From Solimonas marina (GTDB taxonomy: Bacteria > Pseudomonadota > Gammaproteobacteria > Nevskiales > Nevskiaceae): a stretch of 64,000 nucleotides of DNA. The position numbers and the translations under genes are program-made. The notes beneath the pieces were generated by a model. It saw only the letters and a program-made list of their open reading frames with translations. It had not been told where the DNA came from and did no database searches. The stretch spans positions 124,001-188,000 of the forward strand of contig NZ_JAAVXB010000008.1 in NCBI RefSeq assembly GCF_012241385.1, read 5' to 3'. This document shows positions 44,973-53,700 of the stretch, piece after piece (the stretch's first letter is position 1; every line of letters starts with the position of its first letter).

Positions 44973-46975
44973 GTGCCACCGTCCGGCCGTTCAGCAAGTT
45001 GCTGGTCGCCAACCGCGGCGAGATCGCGGTGCGCGTCATTCGCGGTGCGCAGGCACTCGGCTACCGCACCGTTGCCGTCTATTCGGACGCCGACCGCGAC
45101 GCGCTGCACGTGCGCCTCGCCGATGAGGCGGTGCACATCGGTCCGGCACCGGCTGCCGAATCGTATCTGTCGATCGAGCGTTTGATCGCCGCCGCGCGGG
45201 CCAGCGGTGCCGAGGCCATTCATCCCGGCTACGGCTTTTTGTCCGAGCGCGCCGAGTTCGCGCAGGCGGTACAGGATGCCGGGTTGGTCTTCATCGGCCC
45301 CGACGCCGAGTCGATCGCGGCGATGGGCAACAAGTCGGCATCGAAGCGACTGATGATCGATGCCGGCGTGCCCTGCGTGCCGGGCTATCAGGGCGACGAC
45401 CAGCGCGACGAGACGCTGATCGCCGAGGCGCGGCGCATCGGCCTGCCGGTGATGGTCAAGGCGGCGGCCGGCGGCGGCGGCCGCGGCATGCGCATCGTCG
45501 ACGACGAGTCCGGCCTGGCCGCGGCGATCGCGTCGGCACGCTCGGAAGCGGCCAATGCCTTCGGCAGCGGCGAGCTGCTGATCGAAAAGGCGGTGCTCGA
45601 TGCGCGGCACGTCGAGATCCAGGTGTTCGGCGATCGCCACGGTCAGGTCGTGCACTTCGGCGAGCGCGACTGCTCGGTGCAGCGCCGCAACCAGAAGGTC
45701 GTCGAGGAAGCGCCGTCGCCGGCTGTCGACGACGCGCTGCGCGAACGCATGGGCTCGGCGGCGGTGACGGCGGCGCGTGCCGTGCACTATGTCGGCGCCG
45801 GCACCGTCGAGTTCATGCTCGCCGCCGACGGCAGCTTCTATTTTCTGGAGATGAACACGCGGCTGCAGGTCGAGCATCCGGTGACCGAGATGGTCTACGG
45901 CGTCGATCTCGTCGAGTGGCAGCTGCGGGTCGCGGCCGGCGCGCCGCTGCCGTTGACGCAGGACGCCATTCTCGCGCGGCGCCGCGGCGCGGCGATCGAG
46001 GTGCGCCTGTGCGCCGAGGATGCCGATGCCGACTACCACCCGCAGACCGGCCGCGTGCTCAGTTGGCGCCCGCCGCATGGCGTCGGCGTGCGCGTCGACG
46101 CCGGGCTGTTCACGGGCCTCGAGATCGGCCCGTATTACGACTCGATGCAGGCCAAGCTGATCGCGTGGGGCGAGACCCGCGACGCGGCGCGGCTGCGTCT
46201 GCTGCAGGCGCTCGACGACACGACGCTGCTGGGCGTGACCAGCAATCGCGATTTTCTGCGCCGCATCGTCGCGCATCCGGCCTTCGCCGCCGGCGAGGTG
46301 ACGACCGGCTTTCTGGCCCGGCATCTGCCGCCGGATGCGGCGACCGCGCCGGATGCGACGCTGGTCGCGCTCGCTGCCGTGGCGCTGTATCGGCGCGACC
46401 AGCGACAACTGGCCGACGCACACGGGCTTGATCACGAACTGCTCGGTTGGCACAGCTCGCACGCGACGCCGACGGCGCTGAATCTGCGCTGGCGCGACCA
46501 CGATCTCGTCGCGACGATCGCGCTGCAGCCGGGCGGGCGCTACGTGGTCCAGGTTGGCGACGATGTGCGGACGATCACCGTCGTCGACGGCGACGACGCG
46601 CATTTCGTTTACGTCCGCGACGGCCTGCGCCGGCGCGCGCAGCTGGCCTTTGACGGCGACGCGGTGTGGATCGATGCCGAGCAGACGACGGCGTGTTTCG
46701 ACGATCGCAGTCTGGCGCCGGTGCAGGGCGCGGCGCCCGGCTCCGACGGACGGCTGCTCGCGCATTCGGACGGCCGCATCGTCGCCGTTCACGTACAGCC
46801 CGGCGCGCACGTCGAGCGTGCTCAGGTGCTGCTGGTGCTCGAAGCGATGAAGATGGAATTCCAGCTGTCGTTGCCGGTTGCCGGCCGCGTCGAGACGGTC
46901 GGCGTGCAGGTCGGCGAACAGGTTCGCGCGCGCCAGTTGCTGTTGCAGTTGACGCCCGATGCGAACACCCCGTGA
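44969..46975 (+). CDS. atuF: Biotin-dependent acyl-CoA carboxylase alpha subunit (AtuF-like)
   Basis: 668 residues, ATGA overlap with the hydratase gene. Biotin carboxylase: LVANRGEIAVRVIRGAQALG (about residue 10), the ATP-grasp glycine loop KAAAGGGGRGMR (near 160), HVEIQVFGDRHG and EMNTRLQVEHPVTEM. A linker/BT domain follows, then a biotinyl domain with EAMKMEF (biotinylated Lys628). Length and domain order match MccA/GccA. It carboxylates biotin at the expense of ATP and passes the CO2 to the beta subunit encoded at 41265-42890. Confidence 0.92.
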   Translation: MSATVRPFSKLLVANRGEIAVRVIRGAQALGYRTVAVYSDADRDALHVRLADEAVHIGPAPAAESYLSIERLIAAARASGAEAIHPGYGFLSERAEFAQAVQDAGLVFIGPDAESIAAMGNKSASKRLMIDAGVPCVPGYQGDDQRDETLIAEARRIGLPVMVKAAAGGGGRGMRIVDDESGLAAAIASARSEAANAFGSGELLIEKAVLDARHVEIQVFGDRHGQVVHFGERDCSVQRRNQKVVEEAPSPAVDDALRERMGSAAVTAARAVHYVGAGTVEFMLAADGSFYFLEMNTRLQVEHPVTEMVYGVDLVEWQLRVAAGAPLPLTQDAILARRRGAAIEVRLCAEDADADYHPQTGRVLSWRPPHGVGVRVDAGLFTGLEIGPYYDSMQAKLIAWGETRDAARLRLLQALDDTTLLGVTSNRDFLRRIVAHPAFAAGEVTTGFLARHLPPDAATAPDATLVALAAVALYRRDQRQLADAHGLDHELLGWHSSHATPTALNLRWRDHDLVATIALQPGGRYVVQVGDDVRTITVVDGDDAHFVYVRDGLRRRAQLAFDGDAVWIDAEQTTACFDDRSLAPVQGAAPGSDGRLLAHSDGRIVAVHVQPGAHVERAQVLLVLEAMKMEFQLSLPVAGRVETVGVQVGEQVRARQLLLQLTPDANTP

Positions 46976-47009
46976 ATGATTTTCCACACAAACTCGAGAG
47001 GAGTTGACG

Positions 47010-47327
47010 ATGAGCGCCCATGATTTTCTGCAGCGTCTGCCGCAGGCCCTGAATGCCGATGCCGCCGCCGGCACCGATTGCACGATCCAGTTCAACATCG
47101 CCCGGCCGGCCTACGTCGTCATCAAGGACGGTGCCTGTCAGGTACAGGACGGCAGCGCCGGCAATGCCGACGTGACGCTGACGATGGAAGACGACGATCT
47201 GGTGCAATTGATGAAGGGCGAGCTCAACGGCATGACCGCGTTCATGACCGGCAAGCTGCAGCTCGACGGCGACCTGATGCTGGCGCAGCGCGTGTCGTCG
47301 CTGTTCGACGCGTCCAAGCTCGGATGA
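47010..47327 (+). CDS. SCP2 sterol-carrier-domain protein
   Basis: 105 residues from the ATG at 47010 with GAGGAG upstream. The whole protein is one SCP2 domain: DCTIQFNIARPAYVVIKDGA, VTLTMEDDDLVQLMKGELNG and FMTGKLQLDGDLMLAQRVSS. Such domains bind lipids or acyl-CoAs in a hydrophobic tunnel. It is not part of the standard atu cluster and suggests that the acyl-CoA substrates are long or isoprenoid-like and need a carrier (inference). Its end overlaps the next gene by four bases. Confidence 0.9.
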   Translation: MSAHDFLQRLPQALNADAAAGTDCTIQFNIARPAYVVIKDGACQVQDGSAGNADVTLTMEDDDLVQLMKGELNGMTAFMTGKLQLDGDLMLAQRVSSLFDASKLG

Positions 47328-48232
47328 CGGCGGCGCAGCGGTATCGCTCGGTGTTCGCGCCCGGTCTCTACGCCGGGCGCCGCATCGTCGTCACCGGTGG
47401 CGGCAGCGGCATCGGCCGCTGCACCGCGCACGAGCTCGCGTCGCTCGGCGCCGAGGTGCTGCTCTGCGGACGCAAGGCCGACAAGCTCGAACGCGTGCGC
47501 GACGAGATCGTCGAGGACGGCGGTCAGGCGTCGATCGCGGCGTTCGATATCCGCGACGAAGCGGCGGTGCGCGATACCGTGGCGAGCCTGCTCGCCGGCG
47601 GTCCGATCTACGGTCTCGTCAACAATGCCGGCGGCCAGTTTCCGTCGCCGGCGCAGGCGATCGGCAAGAAGGGTTTCGAGGCCGTGGTCGCGACCAATCT
47701 GACCGGCGGTTTCCTCGTCGCGCGCGAGCTGTACACACAACACTTCGCCCGGCATGGCGGCGCCATCGTCAACATGCTCGCCGACATGTGGGGCGGCATG
47801 CCGGCGATGGCGCACTCCGGGGCGGCGCGTGCGGGTATGCTCAATCTGACGCAGACGCTGGCGGTCGAGTGGGCGTCGCGCGGCGTGCGCGTCAATGCCG
47901 TCGCACCGGGCTTCGTCGCCAGCTCCGGCATGGACAGCTATGACCCGTCGTTCACGCGCGAGGTCATTCCGCAGATGGCGGCCGAGATTCCGCTCGGCCG
48001 GCTCGCCGACGAGTCCGAGGTCAGCGCCGCGATCGTCTTCCTGCTGTCGGACGCGGCATCGTTCATCACCGGCGCGGTGCTGTGCATCGACGGCGGCGGC
48101 AGTCTCAACACCAAGCTGTTCCCGCTGTCCGGCGTACCCGCCGACAGCGCGACCAGCCGGCCGTACGACGGCTTCCATCGCGCGCAGCCGCCGGCCGCGC
48201 TCGACGCGCTGAAGCCCAAGCTGCCGACATGA
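47324..48232 (+). CDS. SDR-family enoyl/dienoyl-CoA reductase-like protein (PECR type)
   Basis: 302 residues; ATGA overlap with the SCP2 gene. TGGGSGIG (about 24-31) binds the nicotinamide cofactor and LVNNAGG is present (near 102). At the usual Tyr-x3-Lys site it reads HSGAARAGMLNL, with no catalytic Tyr; the same HSGAARAG string is typical of peroxisomal trans-2-enoyl-CoA reductases, so this is a family trait, not decay. It probably reduces an enoyl- or dienoyl-CoA. In atu clusters SDRs AtuB and AtuG occupy a similar place. The last 35 residues are a Pro/Ala-rich extension. Confidence 0.83.
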   Translation: MTAAQRYRSVFAPGLYAGRRIVVTGGGSGIGRCTAHELASLGAEVLLCGRKADKLERVRDEIVEDGGQASIAAFDIRDEAAVRDTVASLLAGGPIYGLVNNAGGQFPSPAQAIGKKGFEAVVATNLTGGFLVARELYTQHFARHGGAIVNMLADMWGGMPAMAHSGAARAGMLNLTQTLAVEWASRGVRVNAVAPGFVASSGMDSYDPSFTREVIPQMAAEIPLGRLADESEVSAAIVFLLSDAASFITGAVLCIDGGGSLNTKLFPLSGVPADSATSRPYDGFHRAQPPAALDALKPKLPT

Positions 48233-48972
48233 GCGACGCGGCCGCGATGCCGGCGCCCGGCTGGGCGCGGGTGCTGCGTCGCGGCAGCGATCGTCTGCTG
48301 TTCGATCTCGGCGGCGGTCCGCGGCCGCTGAAGTTTGCGTGGATCGTCAACGCGCAGAAGGCCGGCTCGTTTGCGTTCTATGGCGCGCTGATGGCCTGGT
48401 ATGCGCCGCAGGTGCCGCAGGCCACCAGCCATGCGGCGTGGATCTACCTCGCACTGCACGGCAGTTACGGGCTGTGCTGGCTGCTCAAGGATCTGTGCTT
48501 TCCCGATCCGAACTGGCAGCGCCGCATCACGCTGCCGAGCAGCGTCGTCGCGCTGGTCGGTCTCGGCCTGTACTGGAGCTTCGGCTGGCTGCTGATTTCC
48601 GGTGTGTCGCAGCCGCGCTATCCGCTGCCGGACGGCGCGTGGTTCTGCCTGTGCGTGTCGCTGTGCCTGCTCGGCAGCGTCCTGATGATCGCCGCCGACG
48701 CGCAGAAGTTCTACACGCTGCGCCTGCGTCGCGGCTTAATCGACGACGGCGTATTCCGCTACGTGCGCCATCCCAACTACCTCGGCGAGATGCTCGTCTA
48801 CGCGAGCTTCGCGCTGCTGGTCTGGCACTGGTTTCCGGTGGTGGTACTCGCCGTCGTCTGGCTCGGGCTGTTCGCGCCGAACATGGCGTTCAAGGAAGCC
48901 AGCCTGTCGCGCTACCCGCAGTGGGCGGCCTACCGGCGGCGCAGCTGGTGCTTGGTGCCGGGGCTGTTGTAG
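48229..48972 (+). CDS. ICMT/DUF1295-like integral membrane protein
   Basis: 247 residues with five to six hydrophobic segments; ATGA overlap with the SDR gene. The C-terminal motif FRYVRHPNYLGEMLVYASFA followed by YPQWAAYRRRSW is the signature of the isoprenylcysteine methyltransferase / steroid 5-alpha-reductase / phospholipid N-methyltransferase fold, where it binds SAM or NADPH. The actual reaction is unknown. Its place at the end of a terpene-type operon is suggestive, as this fold often acts on isoprenoid or sterol lipids. Confidence 0.8.
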   Translation: MSDAAAMPAPGWARVLRRGSDRLLFDLGGGPRPLKFAWIVNAQKAGSFAFYGALMAWYAPQVPQATSHAAWIYLALHGSYGLCWLLKDLCFPDPNWQRRITLPSSVVALVGLGLYWSFGWLLISGVSQPRYPLPDGAWFCLCVSLCLLGSVLMIAADAQKFYTLRLRRGLIDDGVFRYVRHPNYLGEMLVYASFALLVWHWFPVVVLAVVWLGLFAPNMAFKEASLSRYPQWAAYRRRSWCLVPGLL

Positions 48973-48997
48973 CCGCCGGCCGGTGCCGGCCGGCGGC
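48972..48997. terminator. Palindromic GC hairpin between convergent operons
   Basis: GCCGCCGGCCGG (48972-48983), TG, CCGGCCGGCGGC (48986-48997): a perfect 26-base palindrome directly after the last plus-strand gene and 9 bases before the stop of the minus-strand operon. It probably ends transcription from both sides. Confidence 0.65.
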
Positions 48998-49006
48998 CCG
49001 TATCGC

Positions 49007-49420
49007 CTACGACTGCGACGCGCGATACGCGCGCCAGCCGCCGAATGCCGTGATGTCGGTGGCGTCGGCCAGCGCCCAGCCTTCGCAGATGAAGCCTTTG
49101 ACGACGCGGCCGTCGGCCAGCGTCAGACTGCCGATGCCGAGCGGCGGCGGAATGGCGGCGACGAAGCTGCCGAAAAGCGTCAGCGGCACGTCCCACAGCT
49201 CGACCTCGATCGCCGCGCCGGCGCCGGCTTTCGCCAGTCCCGGCTTCGGCGGCGTGGTGTTGGCGAGCGCGTAGAGCCGGTAGTCGGCCGAGGTCGTCGT
49301 CGCTTCGACGAAATGCGCATCGCGTTCGGTCAGCTCGCGGTTCAACGGCATGCCGCGCAGGTGAGCGCCGACCACGGCGAGGCGCACGTGATCGTCGGCG
49401 GGCGGGGATACGGAAGTCAT
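49007..49420 (-). CDS. Allophanate hydrolase C-terminal domain, stand-alone protein
   Basis: 137 residues; its ATG overlaps the amidase stop (ATGA). VRLAVVGAHLRGMPLNREL, YRLYALANTTPPKPGLAKAG, IGSLTLADGRVVKGFICEGW and DITAFGGWRAYRAS match the C-terminal domain of allophanate hydrolases (AtzF/DUR1), which hydrolyses N-carboxycarbamate released by the amidase domain. In most bacteria and yeast this domain is fused to the amidase; here it is a separate gene. It is the last gene of the guanidine-riboswitch operon. Confidence 0.85.
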   Translation of the reverse strand: MTSVSPPADDHVRLAVVGAHLRGMPLNRELTERDAHFVEATTTSADYRLYALANTTPPKPGLAKAGAGAAIEVELWDVPLTLFGSFVAAIPPPLGIGSLTLADGRVVKGFICEGWALADATDITAFGGWRAYRASQS

Positions 49421-50775
49421 TGGGAATCTCCTGCGGTGTAGAGGGTTTGCCAGCGCCGGCCGATTGCCGCCAGCGCGGCGTCGGCCCAGGCCGGACCGAT
49501 CAGGGTGACGCCGAACGGCAGGCGGTCGTCGCGAAGGCCGGCCGGCACGGCGAGCGCCGACCAGTCGAGCAGGTTGACGAAGTTCGTGTAGTAGCCGAGT
49601 TCGCTGTTGAGGCGCACCGGATCGGCCTGCATCGCCGCGACCGTGTGCATCGACGGCGCGGTCGGCACGAACAGCGCATCGACCGACGCCATCAGATGAT
49701 CGGCATGGCGCTGCAGTTCGAGCCGCCGGTACTCGGCGCGGAACGTGTCGACGGCGCTGAATTCGCGGCCGCGCTCGATGACGTCGCGTACTACCGGGTG
49801 CATCGCGTCCGGGTGCTGTTCGAGGAAGGACTCGGTGGCCGCCAGCCGCTCGGCAACCCAGGGGCCGTCGTAGAGCAGGGCGGCGACCTCGTTGAGCGGC
49901 TCGAAGTCGAATTCGACTAACGTCGCGCCGAGCTGCTCGTGAGCTTGTCGGCAGGCCTGCTCGTAGGCGCGCGCGGCGTGCTCGTCGCCGAAGAACTCCG
50001 GCTGGCGCGGCACGCCGAGCCGCAGCGTGTCCGGCAGCGCGGCGTCGAATGCCGGCGCCGGCCGCGAATAGGCGTCGTCGGCGTCGAAGCCACCGGCGAC
50101 ATTCGCCAGCAGCCAGGCCTCCTCGACGTCGTGCGCGAAGATCGACACGCAGTCGAGGCTGCGGCAGGCCGGCACGACGCCGCGCGTGCTGAGCCAGCCG
50201 CGTGTCGGTTTGAGACCGACCAGGCCGTTGAACGCCGCCGGCACCCGGCCCGAACCGGCGGTGTCGGTGCCGAGCGAGAACGCCACCAGGCCGGCGGCGA
50301 CGGCGACCGCCGAGCCGGAACTCGAACCGCCGGAGACGTAGTCGCGGTCGTAGACCGAGCGCGGCGCGCCGTACGGCGAACGCGTGCCGTTGAGGCCGGT
50401 GGCGAACTGGTCGAGATTGGTCTTGCCGACCAGTAGCGCGCCGGCTGCGCGCAGGCGCGCGATGACGCCGGCATCGGCGGCGGGCCGATAGGCGAAGGCC
50501 GGGCACGCGGCACTGGTCTCGAAGCCGGCGCAATCGATGTTGTCCTTGACCGCGAATGGCACGCCCCACAGCGGTTGATCGTCGCGGCGCCCAGCTGCCA
50601 TCAGCGCCCGCGCCTGTTCGCGCAGCGTCGCGTCCGCGGCGCGGCTGATCCAGACCGCCGGATCGTCGTAGGCCGCACAGCGCTCGATCAATGCGTCGAC
50701 CATGGCCAGCGGCGTGCTCGTGCCATCGGCGTATTGCTGTTGCAGGCGGCGAATCTGTAAGGCCGGTGCGCGCAT
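49417..50775 (-). CDS. atzF: Allophanate hydrolase, amidase subunit
   Basis: 452 residues; its ATG shares one base with the carboxylase stop. Amidase-signature elements: GVPFAVKDNIDCAGF (Lys77), VSGGSSSGSAVAVAAG (cis-Ser near 152) and GTDTAGSGRVPAAF (nucleophile Ser175). YYTNFVNLLDWSALAVPAG near the C-terminus is typical of allophanate hydrolase. It deaminates allophanate to N-carboxycarbamate, which the next protein or spontaneous decay turns into CO2 and ammonia. The gene ends where fused homologues continue into the C-terminal domain. It is the third enzyme of the inferred guanidine route. Confidence 0.9.
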   Translation of the reverse strand: MRAPALQIRRLQQQYADGTSTPLAMVDALIERCAAYDDPAVWISRAADATLREQARALMAAGRRDDQPLWGVPFAVKDNIDCAGFETSAACPAFAYRPAADAGVIARLRAAGALLVGKTNLDQFATGLNGTRSPYGAPRSVYDRDYVSGGSSSGSAVAVAAGLVAFSLGTDTAGSGRVPAAFNGLVGLKPTRGWLSTRGVVPACRSLDCVSIFAHDVEEAWLLANVAGGFDADDAYSRPAPAFDAALPDTLRLGVPRQPEFFGDEHAARAYEQACRQAHEQLGATLVEFDFEPLNEVAALLYDGPWVAERLAATESFLEQHPDAMHPVVRDVIERGREFSAVDTFRAEYRRLELQRHADHLMASVDALFVPTAPSMHTVAAMQADPVRLNSELGYYTNFVNLLDWSALAVPAGLRDDRLPFGVTLIGPAWADAALAAIGRRWQTLYTAGDSQ

Positions 50776-53700
50776 CAGTCGACCTCGATCACGGCGAGCG
50801 TTTGGCCGGTGCGCACCATGCGCCCGGCGTGCACACACCACTCGCGAACGGCGCCGTCGCGCGGCGCCCGAACTTCCATTTCCATTTTCATAGATTCCAG
50901 AATCATCAGGACTTGCCCGGCACGAACGTGCTCGCCGTCGGCGACGACGATCTTCCAGACGGTGCCGGTGACATGTGCGTCGACGCCGATGCAGCCCGGC
51001 GGCAGGGTTTGTGCAGCCGCTGCCGGCGGCGGCTCGTCGACGCGAAAGCGGTCGAGACCGCGGACCTTCCAGTCGGCGCGCTCGGCCTCGAAGGCGGTTT
51101 GCTGGCGCGTTTTGAAGGATTCGATGCTGTCGCGCTGTTCGGCGAGAAAGCGCGCATGCTCGGCGTACGACAATGTCGTGTCCTCGATGCGCAGCGGGTA
51201 TTCGCCGTACGGAAATGCGGCGCGCGCTTCGGCCAGTTCGGTTTCGCTGACCGGGTAGAAGCGGATCTGGTCGAAGCAGCGCAGCAGCCATGGCTGCTCG
51301 AAGGCCGGCGTGCGCCGCCAGCGGTTCCACATCTGCACGGTGCGGCCGAACAGCTGATAGCCGCCGGGGCCTTCCATGCCGTAGACGCACAGATAGGCGC
51401 CGCCGATGCCGACTGCGTTTTCCGGCGTCCAGGTGCGCGCCGGGTTGTATTTGGTCGTGACCAGGCGATGGCGCGGGTCCAGCGGTGTCGCGACCGGTGC
51501 GCCGAGATAGACGTCGCCGAGGCCCATCACCAGATAGCGCGCGTCGAAGACGATGCGGCGCACGTCGTCGACCGAGTCGAGACCGTTGATGCGGCGAATG
51601 AACTCGATGTTGTCGGGGCACCACGGCGCATCCGGCCGTACCAGCTCCTGGTATTTGCGCATCGCCAGGCGGATTTGCGCATCGTTCCACGACAACGGCA
51701 GATGGACGATGCGGCTCGGCACCGTGACCTGCCCGGCGTCGGGCAGCGACGACTCGATCTCGCGCAGCGTGCCGAGCAGCGTTGTCAACGACAGCACGTC
51801 GCTGTCGTAATGCACCTGCAGCGAGCGGATACCCGGGGTCAGATCGATCAGACCCGGCAGGCGGCGTTCGCGCAGCGTCTGCATCAACAGCTGCACGCGC
51901 AGGCGCAGCGCGAGGTCCAGCGTCATTTCACCGTATTCGACGAGCAGATTGTCGTCGCCGGCTCGGCGATAGCGCACGGCGATGGCGAGATCGTCGCGCG
52001 CGGCGACGATCGGCGAGCCGTAGTCAGGGGGCGTGGCGCCGACGACGGTCGGCGCCCCGCGTTCGCGGACCGGCACGAAGCGGACCTTGTCGCCGGGCCG
52101 CAGCTGGCCGAGTTTCCACAACTCGTCGCGGGCCACGACCGCCGGGCAGACGAAGCCGCCGAGACTCGGCCCGTCCGGGCCGAGGATGATCGGCATGTCG
52201 CCGGTGAAGTCGATCGCGCCGATCGCGTAGGCGTTGTCGTGAATGTTCGACGGGTGCAGGCCGGCTTCGCCGCCGTCGGCACGCGCCCACTGCGGCCGCG
52301 GTCCGATCAGGCGCACGCCGGTTCGCGCGCTGTTGAAATGCACCTCGTATTCGGCGCTGAACAGCGTCGCGATGTCGTCGTCGGTGAAGAAGTCCGGCGC
52401 GCCATGCGGGCCGTAGCGAACCTGCAGGCGCCACTCGTGGGACAGCGCCGGCGATTCGTCGGCAGTCAGCGCGGCCGGCTCGCTGATGGCCGCTGTCTGG
52501 TCTGCGAGGTGCAAGGCATCGCCGGCGCACAGCGCGCCGTGGGCATGACCGCCGAAGCCGCCGAGCGCGAACGTCGCGCCCGAGCCGAGATAGCGCGGCA
52601 CGTCGAAGCCGCCGCGCACCGCCAGGTAACAGCGCTGGCCGGCGCCGGCGATGGTGCCGAGCGTCAGCACCTGGCCGGCGCGCACCGCATGCGGCGCGCC
52701 GTACGCCAGCGCCGCGCCGTCGAGCGTCGCGGGCATCGCCGCACCGACCAGCGCGATCAGCGCGTCGCTGTGAAAGCGCAGCGTCGGGCCGGATAGCGTG
52801 CATTCGAGCGCCGCCGTGCCCGCTGCGTTGCCGACCACGCGATTGGCGAGCGCGCACGAGCGGCCGTCCATCGGTCCCGACGGCGGAATGCCGACGTCCC
52901 AGTAGCCGAGCCGGCCCGGCGCGTCCTGGATGCTGCTCTGCGTACCCGGGTCGAGCACCTCGATGCTGCGCGAGCCGAACGCAACGTGCTGCAGCGCGTG
53001 CGTGCTCAGCTGCGCCGCGGCGAACATCGGGCTGGCGGCGAGCTGGCGCAGGAAATCGAGATTGGTCTCGATGCCGTACAGCGCCGTCGTCTGCAGGGCC
53101 GTGCGCAGCTTGGCGACGGCCGCCGGCCGGTCGTCGGCGTGGACGATCAGCTTGGCCAGCAGGGAGTCGTAGTACGGCGTGACCTCGGTGCCGGTTTCGA
53201 TCCAGGTATCGACGCGCGCGGCGTCGGCGAAGCGGACTTCGGTCAGCAGGCCGCTGAGCGGGCGAAAGTCGCGCTGCGGGTCCTCGGCGCAGAGGCGCAC
53301 CTCGATCGCGGCGCCGCGCGGCTGCAGCGCGTGCTGCGCGGGCAGCTGCAGCTCACCGGCGGCCTGGCGGATCATCCATTCGACGAGGTCGATGCCGTAG
53401 GTCGCTTCGGTGATCGGGTGTTCGACCTGCAGACGCGTGTTGACTTCGAGAAAATAGAACGCGTCGCGCTCGACGTCGTAAACGAACTCGACCGTGCCGG
53501 CCGATTCGTAGTCGGCGGCCGCGCCCAACGCGCGTGCCGCGGCGTGCAGGCGCGCCCGCAGTGCGTCGGACAAGTGCGGCGCCGGCGTTTCCTCGACGAG
53601 CTTCTGGTGGCGGCGCTGCAGCGAGCAGTCGCGCTCGCCCAGCGAGACGACACGGCCCTGGCCGTCGCCGAAGATCTGCACCTCGATGTGGCGCGCGGTC

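Noticed and set aside
41265-46975. Leucine (liu) catabolism as identity of the carboxylase operon
   Set aside because: AtuA is present, no HMG-CoA lyase gene is found and operators match the AtuR type, so the Atu reading is preferred, although methylcrotonyl-CoA activity is not excluded.
44333-47098. Long minus-strand frame across the atuE-atuF genes
   Set aside because: Antisense to genes with complete catalytic motifs; no homology seen in its translation.
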